A model generated the notes under the pieces. The model was given only the letters and a program-made list of their open reading frames with translations, ran no database searches and had not been told where the DNA came from. Both the position numbers and the translations under genes were made by a program. From Siphonodentalium dalli (Eukaryota > Mollusca > Scaphopoda > Gadilida > Siphonodentaliidae), in the NCBI GenBank assembly GCA_032622095.1, contig CP136064.1:135923954-135987953 (forward strand): 64,000 nucleotides of DNA, in the 5' to 3' direction. This document shows, piece by piece, positions 22,566-34,330 of the stretch (its first letter is position 1; every line of letters begins with the position of its first letter).

Positions 22566-23595
22566 ATTTAAAATATTTTTGTTGTCAATGGACAAGTTTT
22601 GAGGTCACATGATAGATGGGCGAGACTTTGAGATCCTGAGTAATTTAATGCACATTTGGGAGATTCTGGATAACCGAATACACATAGTCATGCAATAACG
22701 ACCAATTCTGTCTCAGTAATTCTCAAATCAAGGAGAAATTTTTAATTGAAAGTCAGCTGGTCATGACCAAAATTATGTTTAAACAGCCCCAATGTAAATA
22801 TCATTAATATTAGGCATTTTGGCTTAGTAAACCTTTAAAAAAAAAATCAAAAGATGAACACTGAGATCCAGTCAAATTAAATGAAAAAAGCAAAACTCTG
22901 TTAAACTTTGGTTTATAGTCCCTTTCTGTATACATGTACTTTAAAAGATGACATTACCTCTAAAACTGTCTCCTCTATCATAGCGAGTCACTTCAAGTTA
23001 AATAAAATGTATTGAGATAAGCGTGCACAATACCGCATTCTCCAAAAGTATGGGCAATTAACCTTTGATTACTCAGCCCTCATAATTGGCTACGGCAATC
23101 AGCAATGCCGAAACAATTTGCTGAAGCAAACTGGGCCACGGCAGCAGATTGCTGAAGCCAAACCGTCTGAATTAAGAGGGCTAAAATTTTACTGAGTAAA
23201 TTCTACTTCTAATTTAGTTTCATATTAATATCATTATCATATAACTCCATCCAACCTTAAAAAATAAGCTTGTGTTTGTGTTGTGACATCCCTAGTATTC
23301 CCTACCGACCCCAAAAAAAACTTCCGACCCAAAACTTATACATAAAAAAATCTAAAAATTAAACAAGTGCATTGCACAGAGTATCCCCCGCAAATGTGGC
23401 TTTCCATTGAGGTTTATTAATTAACTGATGTGGCTTAATTCAAAAGATGTCTTAATCTGGCCTATGATGACTGAACAAAACATGTAGGATGTATCCATTC
23501 ATCCCATCGTTAGTATTTAAATGATCATTCACATCCCATCTAATATGACTGAGATTGAGGGATGGGTGTATTTTACACTCTAAGGACAATAACTT
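22566..23595. other. No recognisable gene
   Basis: AT-rich low-copy sequence. Around 23090-23170 'ggcaatcagcaatgccgaa' / 'ggcagcagattgctgaagcc' repeats imperfectly. No exon seen. Confidence 0.4.
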
Positions 23596-24028
23596 CGGAA
23601 AATGAAAGTGTCAATGAGCTAAATTAGCTCAACTTGAGGAGAGTACTGAAGGATTTAGTCATGCAAAGAGCAAAATCCAAGATAGCTGCCAGTAGGCATG
23701 TTTTTCGTTGGAAATCGTTCAAATTAAATAGCTCCCATCAAGAGGTGATCCCTAACATGCCTGTATTAAAAATTTTAAAAACATTTCTCCAATAATTGTG
23801 GGCTGCAGGATGTACATACTGATGGATTGCAATGTGAAATCCAAGACGGCCACTGGCAGACATGTTTTGTTGAAAAAATTTGATAGCTCCCATCCAGAGT
23901 CCACCCTGAATATCCACCTGAAGTTTGTCGACGATCAGGTGATGGACGTTGGCTGTAGGTTGTGCAAAATAATTTAGTCAGGGAAAGAGAAACATCCATG
24001 ATGGCCACTGGGGGTCATGTTTTTTTAC
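23596..24028 (+). mobile_element. HINE-like element, family B, left end and truncated core repeats
   Basis: The left end 'atgaaagtgtcaatga...tagctcaactt' carries the inverse of the family-B right hairpin stem. Core units then follow with 'ggatttagtcatgcaaagag' and 'atccaaga(t/c)(g/a)gc...catgtttt'. It is truncated at 24028 where the GATCGG hairpin repeat starts. Confidence 0.6.
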
Positions 24029-24095
24029 AACGAGAGGCCGATCACGATCGGCAGATGTTTAACCCATACCTTAGCGATAGCGATTAGCTATAACT
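24029..24095. repeat. 'GATCGG' hairpin repeat, copy 3
   Basis: It matches copy 1 almost exactly, including the second ATAGC-gatta-GCTAT stem; the flanks differ. Confidence 0.7.
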
Positions 24096-24587
24096 GATAA
24101 CTCTGTCCCTATTCACACAAGGACCTCTCACTGTGAGATCCAATTGTTTAGCCATTAATAAATTTGACAGATAGGATAAACAATTATCCAGCCAGCAGGT
24201 TGTTCATCTTTACCTTCATACAACCACCCACCTAGAGCTATGTAACATATGTCATCACTCAATTAATAACAGATTTTGCTTGGAATGACATCTATTAAAG
24301 GTATTCTCATACTCTGGATATTGGATGTTCACATGTCAATTTATTGATATCATTATATTACATGCAACTATTGCAATAAAATCTTCATATTTTCAATACA
24401 GGACATCACACCTTATTAATGGAATACAACTAAAACAAATTAGTGTCAATGACAATTATTTTTTTTTAATTAAATTATTTTTTTATTATTATAAAAGTTT
24501 TTTAATATTTGTTTATGTTAAATTGAGCGAGGAAATTCAATCTAAAAAAATATGAAAAATCCAAATTTCAAATTAAAAAAAAGAAAG
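24096..24587. other. No gene; AT-rich, with 'attgagc...ttcaatct' hairpin end
   Basis: 24518-24545 (ttaaattgagcgaggaaatt, then caatctaaaaa) is another HINE-type terminal hairpin, also seen at 42630-42655. Confidence 0.45.
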
Positions 24588-24821
24588 AAGGCTCATAACT
24601 CCTTTAAAATAAATTGGATCAAACCCATATTCAAACTCGAACTGTATTTTGGGATGAGAAACCTATATACAAAATTTGGTTCCGATCAAATAGAAAATGT
24701 TAGAGTTATCGCATTATACCTAAAGTGTCTGACAGACAGACAGATATAGATGGACGGACAGACGAGTGGTCAATCCGGACATTGACGCTATGTGTACCAT
24801 ACTATGGTATAGGTACACATA
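24588..24821 (+). mobile_element. HINE/pearl-like element, family A, one core repeat
   Basis: Core start at 24588, microsatellite about 24729-24768, hairpin 24789-24821. Most of it is the duplicate of 1-159. Confidence 0.7.
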
Positions 24822-25918
24822 AAAAGTTTTATCTCATGCAGTGTACAGGAAAAATACATCAAACCTGGTGTGCCCCTTTAATTTTTCAATTCACATATGT
24901 AATCAATTGAAATCAATGTCGAAAAAGCTTTCCATTAATATATAGATAAAACAAACTAGACCTACAGTACTAAAAGTGTTATGAACAATTATTTTGTTCT
25001 CATAGACTGATACAGAGCTCTCAAGTTTTCAAAAATTTGAAAACCAAAGTTGTCTTCCCATGAAACCAACAAAATTCCAATGGTAATGCTATTAAACAAT
25101 GAAACCAGATTATGCCTTTAAGATGAAATTTAAATAACCATGCATATAAAATATAATAGTATAAACATTCCACCTATGATATGGCCAGAGATACTTATAG
25201 AGTATAAAGTATATCTGATACAGCCAACACATCTCCTAGCAGTTAATTAACTCAATACAAGATAACCAACTTCATGGTATTGTAACTGGATACTAACTCT
25301 GTGTGAGAAGACACAAGAGAGAGACAACTTCATGGTATTGTAACTGGATAATATATCTGTGTGAGAAGACACAAGAGAGAGACAACTTCATAGCATCCTG
25401 AACCTGATTTATTAGATACTATCTAGACAGTGCCACCTCTGTATCTTTGATATATTTTAGCGATGAATAAAATAATCAAAGGGCCATAACTCCAGTAAAA
25501 AGTACCGGATCAAACCCATATTCGAACTCGATCTGTATTTTGAGTTGAGAAACTCACATACAAAATTTGTTTCCTATCAGTTGAAAAATTGTTGATTTAT
25601 CGAAGCATTCATGAATTCTATGTCAAAGGGCCATAACTCCATTAAAAAATATCGAATCAAACCCATATTCGAACTCGATATGTATTTTGGGTTGAGCAAC
25701 TCACATACCAAATTTGGTTATGGTCAGATAATTTCTTTTTGAGTTATGGCAGCATGCATAAATTCTAAGTTGAAAAAGGGCCATAACTCCGTAAAAAAAA
25801 CTCGGATCAAACCCATATTCGAACTCGATCTGTATTTGGTGCTGAGAAATTCATATACAAAATTTGGTTCCGATCAGATAGAAAATATTTCAGTTATCGC
25901 ACCATGCGTAAAGTGTCT

Positions 25919-25960
<42 letters not shown>

Positions 25961-25992
25961 TAACGACGAGTGGTCAATCCGGGCAACGACAC
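24661..25992. repeat. Segmental duplication, copy B
   Basis: Partner of 1-1491. It retains the empty TTAA site (25118-25121) for the MITE at 442-685. A ~58-bp unit (acttcatggtattgtaactg...) is present once more than in copy A. It ends abruptly in the HINE end at 25992, followed by unrelated DNA. Confidence 0.9.
25480..25992 (+). mobile_element. HINE/pearl-like element, family A, lacking its terminal hairpin
   Basis: It has three core repeats and a pure (GACA)n run at about 25918-25963, then 'gagtggtcaatccgggcaac', and stops before the hairpin. Confidence 0.65.
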
Positions 25993-26261
25993 TTCCTGAT
26001 TAGTCTGTCAACCAGCCCATTTTCTAACATATTCCATACCAGTTATGTTAGTCTACTTGAGCAACTTACTTCTATTATACTAAACTAGCTGAAACAGGCT
26101 CCCTTTGGGAGCCTATATTCAGCGTCGGAGATACCTGTGGGACTTCGCACATATTTTGATCTTAGACAGAGCCTTCATTTAGCGGTGGCCCCTTTGTGCG
26201 CTTCAAGCACATTTGGCCATTGAAACATTTTGATTTATATATATTGTTTTTATATTTTTGT
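25993..26261. other. No gene; shares 'gattagtctgtcaaccagcccatt' with 30123
   Basis: A dispersed repeat of unknown type that precedes low-copy sequence. Confidence 0.35.
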
Positions 26262-26265
26262 TTAA

Positions 26266-26668
26266 CTCTTTAACCCTCAGTGACGTCTTTTGACGTGTTT
26301 AACGTATCCTTAGATTGTTACCCAGCTCAACCCTCAGAACATAACGTCAAAGTAGCATTTTAGGTGCAATTAATCGAGAATCTGTTGTTTTAATTGTCAT
26401 TTGTTTTGATGGTGTCATTTAATACCTCAAATTTCTCGGGACACTATAATCATAATATCACTTGTCAGATTTAGAAACATTTGAAGCCCATTTATATATA
26501 TCTTTCACATGTTCATTTGGCAACATTTAGTTCATTTTGAAAGTTTACCAAAATCTTGAAACTACATGTGCATGTAAACACGTCAGATCAAGTCATTGAG
26601 GACTCGCACAAAGACTTCAAATCACGTCACCGAGTGTCCGGCGATGAACAAGCCTGAGTGTTAAAGAG
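26266..26668. mobile_element. TTAA MITE, family 3, with iterated TGACGT motifs
   Basis: TTAA at 26262-26265 and 26669-26672. Termini CTCTTTAACCCTCAG and CTCTTTAACACTCAG (inverted, one mismatch). The subterminal parts are rich in ACGTC/GACGT (tgacgtcttttgacgtg; cacgtcag; cacgtcacc). Confidence 0.75.
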
Positions 26669-27850
26669 TTAAGAGTGAATTCCTTTCTCAATTTAACAAA
26701 ACCAAATTTTTTTATTTTTTTTAATTAAAAATTTTGAAAAATTAATACCATTATAATATCCGCCAGGGTACCCTGAGTCACCACACCAAATTTGGTTGAA
26801 CTCGGTCCAGGGGTCTGAGAGAGAAATCTGGACAGATCTTACTCATTTTACAGATAGCGAGAATGGTGCATTGTGGGCCAGAAAGTATCCAAACAAAGCC
26901 ACGTGCTTTACGGCCGCATGCATTTACTATGGGGGATTTAGGGTGGGTCTATAAAACTAATTATAACTTTGGTATCTGTCATAGTTTACGCGAGAAATTT
27001 TAAACACATATCAGGGACATGTACCCCTTCTAGAATGTTCAAAAACATTTCCAGTTGCTTGTCGTATTTTAATTGATTTTATGCAATGAAATAATGCGAA
27101 AATTCAGAAAATTGCACTAATTTCTCAATATTTTGCGGTTTTAGTAAACGCCTGATAAAAGTCGTTCTATTCGGAATTTTTAAACCACATTTTCAGAGAA
27201 TATAGAGTAAACACAGTACTATCGGAATATCATAAAGGAGTTCTGTGCATTTGGTATTAATTAACCCTCAGACTGCCGAAGCTGCCGTCAATAAATTTGC
27301 TTTTTCTTGTTCGACGAAAATTAAACTTGTCTGTTTAAAGGTCCCATTTTCGTGTCGAATGGTGATAGAATCTCCATTTGTCAAGTTCATGTATAAATTA
27401 CATCACACTTAATCGGCTTATGTCCGTGGCCATAAACCTGTGTTTTTATAACAATTTATTTGAGACAAACTGTTGCGCGCATACGCAGCAGTCAGCGCTT
27501 ATCAGTTGAAGTTAATAATCGTGAAGTTCTTTATCGTGTACCGGCGCTTTTGCGCAAGGTTTTTAATGGACGCAATCATTGGATTTTGTTCTAGGCTAAA
27601 AAAAAAAAAACAATACAAAATGTGTTCAAACTTCCTCTTTTGAAAGTTGAAGTAAAAAACATCACGGGTGTTGTTACAGTCTATTGTGATTCTGTGGTGA
27701 GCACGCAGTGAACACAAGTCATACTTTGCCAAATTCATGCCGTATATCACACATGTTTAGTATACATGACACGTCGTCACTTTCGGTGAATTGTTGAAAC
27801 ACAAGTGAGAACATCTAACGGAAGTTTTATGGGGTATATAAAATAGAAGC

Positions 27851-28103
27851 ATGGCCAGTTGACGTACAGACAGCGAACTAAAAACCTTCCTAAACGACTG
27901 TGGTGTTCCATCAACTAGACGAAAAAAAGATGAGAAAGTGCAGCTAGCCGAATTGGCACACAAACAGAAATTTCCAGTTATTCAGTCGGCAGATGATCAA
28001 CAGAAAACGGTTAATACGCAAAAAGCAAAGTTGTTATGCCTGGAGTTTTTGTTGTCTCTTAATAAATGCTTAGATTCTACTCTACATACAACGAAGATGT
28101 GAA
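27851..28103 (+). pseudogene. SAP-like domain, N-terminal exon of a transposon protein
   Basis: From ATG 27851 the frame has TGA at 27860, then stays open to 28101. It reads SELKTFLNDCGVPSTRRK and KDEKVQLAELAHK. The LKxFLxxxGVP...K.eLv.LA pattern is a SAP-like helix-extended-helix domain, often at the N-terminus of bivalve transposon proteins (from memory). The in-frame TGA three codons after the ATG indicates decay, and the C-terminal part is missing. A TATATAAAA box lies at 27834-27842, too close to the ATG for a normal 5' UTR. Function unproven. Confidence 0.5.
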
Positions 28104-28386
28104 ATTCAAGATTTTTCGCCAGATAGATCCAAAGAAATACATTGTTGAAATCTCTTAATTTTGCTGTATTTATGCAAAACGTGCATCTCCATCTTAACAC
28201 ATCGATGTAGATTGAAAACGACATATTTGCGGTCATGTAATGAGAACATAAACGATCTTTATTGGTTCCGTTTTATATGGTATAAAATGACCTTCCGAAT
28301 TACTCTAAACTTGAAGGTTTTTTGTAGGAAATCAATAAACTTATAGTACATGTACGAATAATCATATCAAATTAAATAATACTCAC

Positions 28387-28445
28387 GTTTCTGGGTTAGG
28401 TCGGTCATTATTGCAACCGAAAACTGCACAGCGATTTGAAGGCAT
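28387..28445 (-). CDS. THAP-domain first exon
   Basis: On the minus strand an ATG at 28445 begins MPSNRCAVFGCNNDRPNPET, the hallmark start of a THAP zinc finger (M-P-x-x-C-x-x-x-G-C-x-N). It is followed after 59 nt by a consensus donor (AC|gtgagt, 28386-28381). I find no continuation exon in the element, so the gene is truncated. THAP domains bind DNA and are found in P-element-type transposases and in domesticated transposon proteins. It faces the SAP-like exon. A TATA box lies about 155 bp upstream (28598-28604). Confidence 0.6.
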
Positions 28446-28512
28446 TTTCAATTTATGATTTTGTAAGGGTAGTAGATGGGCACGAAGCGAAGTGATTTTG
28501 TTGAATGAGAGT

Positions 28513-28604
28513 AGAAGGGTGCAAAGCGCCCGGGATGGTCGAAAAGATCGAGATATCTCTCCTTCACCCGGTGATTTTGTTCTCCAAACCAAGTCGCATA
28601 TATA
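28513..28604 (-). promoter_or_regulatory. TATA promoter-like module upstream of the THAP exon
   Basis: On the minus strand ATATATA is followed about 30 nt later by GGGTGAAGG, then CTCGATCTTTTCGAC, ATCC and CCCTTCTACTCT. The same series with the same spacing occurs on the minus strand at 47191-47286 in an unrelated element. The TATA-to-GGTGAAGG distance fits a transcription start. Inferred, no transcript data. Confidence 0.5.
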
Positions 28605-29834
28605 GCAGGCAGTGGCGGCATTTTCAGACAACTTTTGAAGAAACCCTAGCATATGGATTAATAGGTTCAACATGTCACAATAGACATGAAAGAGTATCAC
28701 CTCGCCATCTCACATGCTTCAGTTGTCAGTTAAAACATGAAGTTTTTCATAAAACAGTTTCATTTTCGTGAAACGCATGTGAAGCCAGATGTGCGAATAG
28801 AGAATTTATTGACGGCAGCTTCGGCAGTCTGATGGGTAATTAATCCCAAATGCACGGAACTCCTTTACAATATTCCGATAGTACTGTGTTTACTCTATAT
28901 TCTCTAAAAATTTGGTGTAAAAGTTCCCAATAGAACGACTTTTATCAGGCGTTTACTAAAACCGCAAAATATTGAGAATATTAAAAACCTTCTTACGCAA
29001 AAGCGCCAGTACACGATAAAGAGCGTTTTCATTTATAATCGTTTTCAAAACTGATGTATATTGTTTTGTGAATGCTCATTGGTCACGCTATTTATTTTAC
29101 GTAGTTTTTTTCTGTTGTATTTGAACATTTGTTACACAGGCTTCACGATTATTAACTTCAACTGATAAGTGCCGTCTGCTACGTATGCGCGCAACAGTTT
29201 GTCTCAAATAAATTGTTATAAAAACACAGGTTTATGGCTGCGGACATAAGCCGATTATTACAGTGTGATGTAATTTATCCATGAACTTGACAAACGGAGA
29301 TTCTATCACCATTCGACACGAAAATGGGACCTTTAAACAGACAAGTTTCATTTTCGTCGAACACGAAAAAGCGAATTTATTGACGGCAGCTTCGGCAGTC
29401 TGAGTGTTAATTAATACCAAATGCACAGAACTCCTTGACGATATTCGGATAGTACTGTGTTTACTCTATATTCTCTGAAAATTCCCAAATAGAACGACCT
29501 TTATCAGGCGTTTACTAAAACCGCAAAATATTGAGAGATTAGTGCAATTTTCTGAATTTTCGCATTATTTCATCGTATAAAATCAATTAAAATACGACAA
29601 GCAACTGGAAATGTTTTTGAACATTCTAGAAGGGGTACATGTCCCTGATACATGTTTAAAATTTCTCGCGTAAACTATGACAGATAACAAAGTTATAATT
29701 AGTTTTATAGACCCACCCTAAATCCCCCATAGTAAATGCATGCGGCCGTAAAGCACATGGCTTTGTTTGGATACTTTCTGGCCCACAATGCAACAGTCAA
29801 AATGGTTATCTGTAAAATGGTCTATATATATATA

Positions 29835-30475
29835 GATAGATGACAAGCACTCACAGCACTATACCAGACTTGGATACTTTAGGTCTTGTGAGAGATCATC
29901 TGAGTTGAAAAACATGTAAATAATTCACTGATTGGCTTGATGCACTGATGACAGAGTTTCTACCCACTGATAGTCACATTAAAGTTTGAGACAGTTGCTC
30001 GCTCTTTTTCCGTGCACACAATGATATAGGTATTAGTTACATCAGGACAAGTTTATCTATATATGCAAACTTAGGTCATTGTACAGGATACACACAATTC
30101 CATAATTTCTAACAATTTACCGATTAGTCTGTCAACCAGCCCATTATCTAGCATTATGCCTTAACACTTTTGTTAGTCTACAGGAGCAACCTCTGTTATA
30201 ATAAATGACGAACAGTCACTATGCCAGACTTGGATATTTTAGGTGTTGTGAGAGTAACCGATCATGAGTTGACAGACGTGCAAATATTTCACTGATTGGC
30301 TTGATGCACTGATGAACAGTGTGATGAGTTATATTCTAGCCATTGATAGTCACATTAATGTTTGAGACAGTTGCTCATTCTTTTTCCATGCACACAATGA
30401 TCTAGGCTTTAGTTACATCAAGACAAGTTTATTTCAGTTTTATATTTCTCGAAGCTTCTTTCCGAAGGGTATCGG
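29835..30475. repeat. Tandem duplication, ~360-bp unit
   Basis: 29850-30070 and 30215-30440 share 'ccagacttggata.tttaggt', 'cactgattggcttgatgcac' and 'gtttgagacagttgctc'. Diverged by about 10-15% plus indels. No gene. Confidence 0.75.
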
Positions 30476-32390
30476 GAAGAAAAATTTTCACTCACCCGCC
30501 CCATATGTAACATGCCATAGCTTAACGTCATCTCCTCTAAGGCCCATATGAGGTCCCAGTATCATAAATATGGTGTTTTGCAATTAGAAATTCTTATAAT
30601 ATGTTTTACACTGTTACAAATAATGTCAAATAAGGGCATAAAAGGTCTTCAGTAAAAAATTTGCATGAGGTTGTAAAAAACGTGTTTTTTGTCCCTTGGG
30701 CCACCCACCACCCTGGCATACATTCCTGCAAATTTTGTACTACTCCCCCCCCCCCCCCCCCTGAGAAAGTCATTTAAAACTGACAGCTGTTCTATGGTGG
30801 TTTGCACCATTCCATGAACTATTCCAGTCAAGGAGTCTGACAATTCCAAAATTGTTTGAAGTCTTCAGTGGATACTACGACCATACATTGGCACACAAGC
30901 CTATTAAACCGAAGTCAAATGTAGGAAGTTAGTGATATATTGCTTCCAGTCATAAATTTTGTAGTCAGGCATATGTCAATTGTATTTCAAAAATCCTAGC
31001 TTTTAGCCGAGTATGAACGTCAACTATTATTCCTCATGCTTATCACTAGTGTACAGGTGCCTATAACAATTGTCCCACCATCGCACCGTGAAAAATACAG
31101 CACATATACAGACATATATGCACATGTACAATATTTTAATTTCCAGTGGTGGGACATTTTCTACAGGCACATGTGTACTAGTATTATAGACCGGTGTAAC
31201 AGGATATCTCCCCCCGCGCGGAGACTTATCCAGGGGGGGACATAACGTGCATGGTACACCGGCCCCCAGATGAGGGTAGTGTCACACGAAAGGGTAGAAA
31301 TTTCGACGCTATCTCCAATTATCCTTGTCCCATGGGGGTTCCAAACACTGAGGTATCCAGGGCGGAACATGTGGAAAATATATTTTTTTTACCTTTTTGG
31401 TGTTTTTGACCTGCAAATTTCAGTATAATCAGGAAAACCAATAAAATAAGACAAATGTTGAATAAAATATACTTGAATATCAGATATTTATTCTATCTGG
31501 GTTTGCTTAACATTAATGATGTGCAAAAAGTTATATTATCCAACACATTTTGTGATAAATTCACGAAAAAGCCAAAAAAATGAATAAATTGCACTGCTTT
31601 TCAAAAAAGTTTTCCAGAAGATTTCCTATAAAATTTTCATTTTTCGGTATAAATCTCTCATTGGTGCATCAAAATTTTCAGCATTATATACCTGATTTAA
31701 TAGTATCAACATCGCAAGCAATAATGTCCAAAAAGCCGAGATATTTCCAAAAACTTAACCCCCCCCCCCCCCTAAACTGATTTTCTATCTGAAAATACCT
31801 GTCAAGTCAGAATAGCCCGCTTTCGTTCCGTTTTGTTAAACAATTCAGAGTCTTATCATATATCATGGAATTAGTATGTATCTGAGGAGGTTTATGTTAT
31901 GGTAGAGTCTATTTTGTTTAAATTTTTGATTTTTTGGGGGTAAATTAGCTAAAATTTTGATTATTTTTAGAAATATTTCTGAAAAATTCCCATGACTGTC
32001 AGTTTTATGGATACAGCTGCACAACATGCACCACAAAATGAATTCTTCCCCAATATCAGACATGAAATGCTATAATCACGTACCAGACCAGAATTAAGAA
32101 ATAAAGTAAAACTAAACCCTACCTCAAGATAGTGTTCTCAATGCTCTCAATTTTATGCTATACTAAACTCGAAAGGTTGTTTATACTTAAGTGGATAGAA
32201 TTCATATCATAAATTGCAATAGTTCTGCCCACGAATTATGCAATCTCATCTTCATTGTCAATTTCATCAAATGTGATGGTATCAGTCAATATAATTTCTG
32301 TGCAACATCTTACGGAAAGAATTGTTCAAACAACTCAGGCTGCCTAGCGGCCGTCCATCCATGAAATGCTACACCGGGAGTGGTTGTTTT
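30476..32390. other. No recognisable gene; two poly-C tracts
   Basis: C17 at 30745-30761 and C14 at 31759-31772. The remainder is low-copy sequence with short, unsupported open frames. Confidence 0.4.
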
Positions 32391-32394
32391 GTTA

Positions 32395-32709
32395 TCATGT
32401 TGGCTCATTTTGAGTGTAGAATTAAAGATTCCTCAAATGGTGGAAGTGCAGAAAGATCAAGTAGCTTCTGCTGATTCTCGAACTTCTGTGGGAACATTAT
32501 CCGCCTAGCTTGATTCACTTTTCTCGAATGTTGAACATATAAGGCACATGCGTGTCACTGTCCAAAACCCAATTCGTTCCTAAATATGTCATGACTTCCA
32601 TATATTTTGATCGTCTTTCCAGCAACTTCCAGACAAGTTTTTTTTCCTTTTTGGAAGGTATCATTATCCGTGAAGGAATGGGACCCAATAAGTGCATTCT
32701 TCTGTACAT
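32395..32709 (-). pseudogene. Degenerate transposon-type coding remnant
   Basis: The minus strand reads TYLGTNWVLDSDTHVPYMF in one frame (ending at 32515), then after a frame change VNQARRIMFPQKF, KLLDLSALPPFEESLILHSK and a stop. The 'R..MF..kf.....LPPfe.sL..H' pattern resembles the C-terminal part of repetitive proteins common in mollusc genomes (from memory). At least one frameshift and several stops are present. Function unknown. Confidence 0.4.
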
Positions 32710-32869
32710 TTGACTTGAATCACCTGCCCATTAGCATAAAAATTTATTAACTATTATCAGGGGGAAATCATTTAACGTTTTCTCCAACATGCATAAACGG
32801 CATCAAGATGGAGAACTCTCTGACATGACCTCTCTATCGATTAATATGTCTTTGAGTTATTGTGGAAAG

Positions 32870-34330
32870 CAATAGCAACCCAAGGTACACATGTATAACC
32901 AACCCAGTAACATACAGTCACTCCATATATACACATAAATACCACACAAATGACAAGATAGTACTCACTCTGTGCACACATACACCTGACCCATGACCAT
33001 CCCCATCCCCGTATACATATTCGCCATATACACCCCATCCATGACCATAGAGTCACTCCATGTATACATATGCAATGCATCTCACCATTGGCCATATAGC
33101 CACTCGCTTGATATACGTACCCCTCACCCATGACCATATATATCCACACTTGTGTATACATGTATACCCCACACATGCCCATACAGCCATGAGTCATCAT
33201 GTAGGCACACTAGGTGTACTCATACACTTGACCCATGACCATATAGTCACCCCTGTGTACCTATATTCAACACATTCATCATTATACAGTCAATCACTGT
33301 ATACAAATTCACCTCACCATTGGTCATACGTCACTCACTGTATACATGTTCACCAAACCCATGGCAAAATACCCATGCAAGATATACATATACCCCCAAC
33401 CATGACCATAGAATCACTCCAGGTAAACATATGCACCTCACTAATGGCGATATAGCCACTCACTTTATACACATATCTCTCCATAACCATACAGCCACAC
33501 TTATGTATACCCGTACACCCTACACATGACCATACAGCCATGCAGGCACAGCAGGTATACTCCTACACCTTACCCATGATCATATAGTCTCTCTATATAT
33601 ACATATTCACCACATTCATGATCATACAGTCACTCCTTGTATACCTGTTCACCTCACCATTGGCCATACAGTCACTCCCTGAAAACATATTCACCTCACT
33701 ATTATTGGCCATAGAGTCACTCACTGTATATATATTTGCCACGTCAATAGTCATATAGCCACTCAGTATATGCATATACATCCACACATGACCATCCGCA
33801 CACTCGTCAATGACCATTCAGCATACATCAGGTACACATATACACATTATGACTACTGCCATTCCATGTACACCTATATGCATTACACATAGCTGCACAT
33901 CTATTTATCCATTCAACCACCAATTATCACACAGACAACACATGTATACATATACACATATCTATGACAATACACAAGGTACATCTGTACATCTCACCCA
34001 TGAACATAGTCACTCCATGTATACATAAACACACATATGACCATACATGTAAACCACAGCAATGCCCATTGAGCCACATTGTGTACACCTGTACTGGGTA
34101 TAAATCATAACCATACAACCATAGTCACTCCCTGTATATATATTCACCTCACACATGACAATACTCTCACTCCTTGCATACATATACATCTCACCATAGC
34201 CACCCCATTCATGACCATATAGCTAATCATGTACACCTATTCACATCATTCATGACCATAAAATAACTCCCTTTATACATATTCACCTCACCTATGACCA
34301 CACGGTAACTCCCTGGTTGCCATATTGACC
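32870..34330 (-). repeat. Minisatellite, reverse orientation of the 11720-12335 array
   Basis: About 30 degenerate 40-60 bp units follow the pattern 'cacctcacccatgaccatac', 'agtcactcc.tgtatacat'. Open frames on both strands derive from the repeat. Confidence 0.85.

Larger units (their letters stand above)
26844..29819. mobile_element. Large inverted-repeat element, internally deleted, with two facing gene remnants
   Basis: The left arm 26844-27575 and right arm 28985-29819 are near-identical inverted copies of 700-830 bp. The right arm carries a ~120-bp insertion at about 29026-29140. A third partial copy of the arm (28798-28984) sits beside the right arm. Within each arm a TTAA followed by C(C/A)CTCAGACTGCC marks an inner boundary (27261 and 29407). 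The 1.4-kb centre holds a SAP-like exon on the plus strand and a THAP exon on the minus strand. It could be one transposon with long terminal inverted repeats, or an inverted duplication around a TTAA-inserted element. No outer target duplication was found. Confidence 0.7.
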
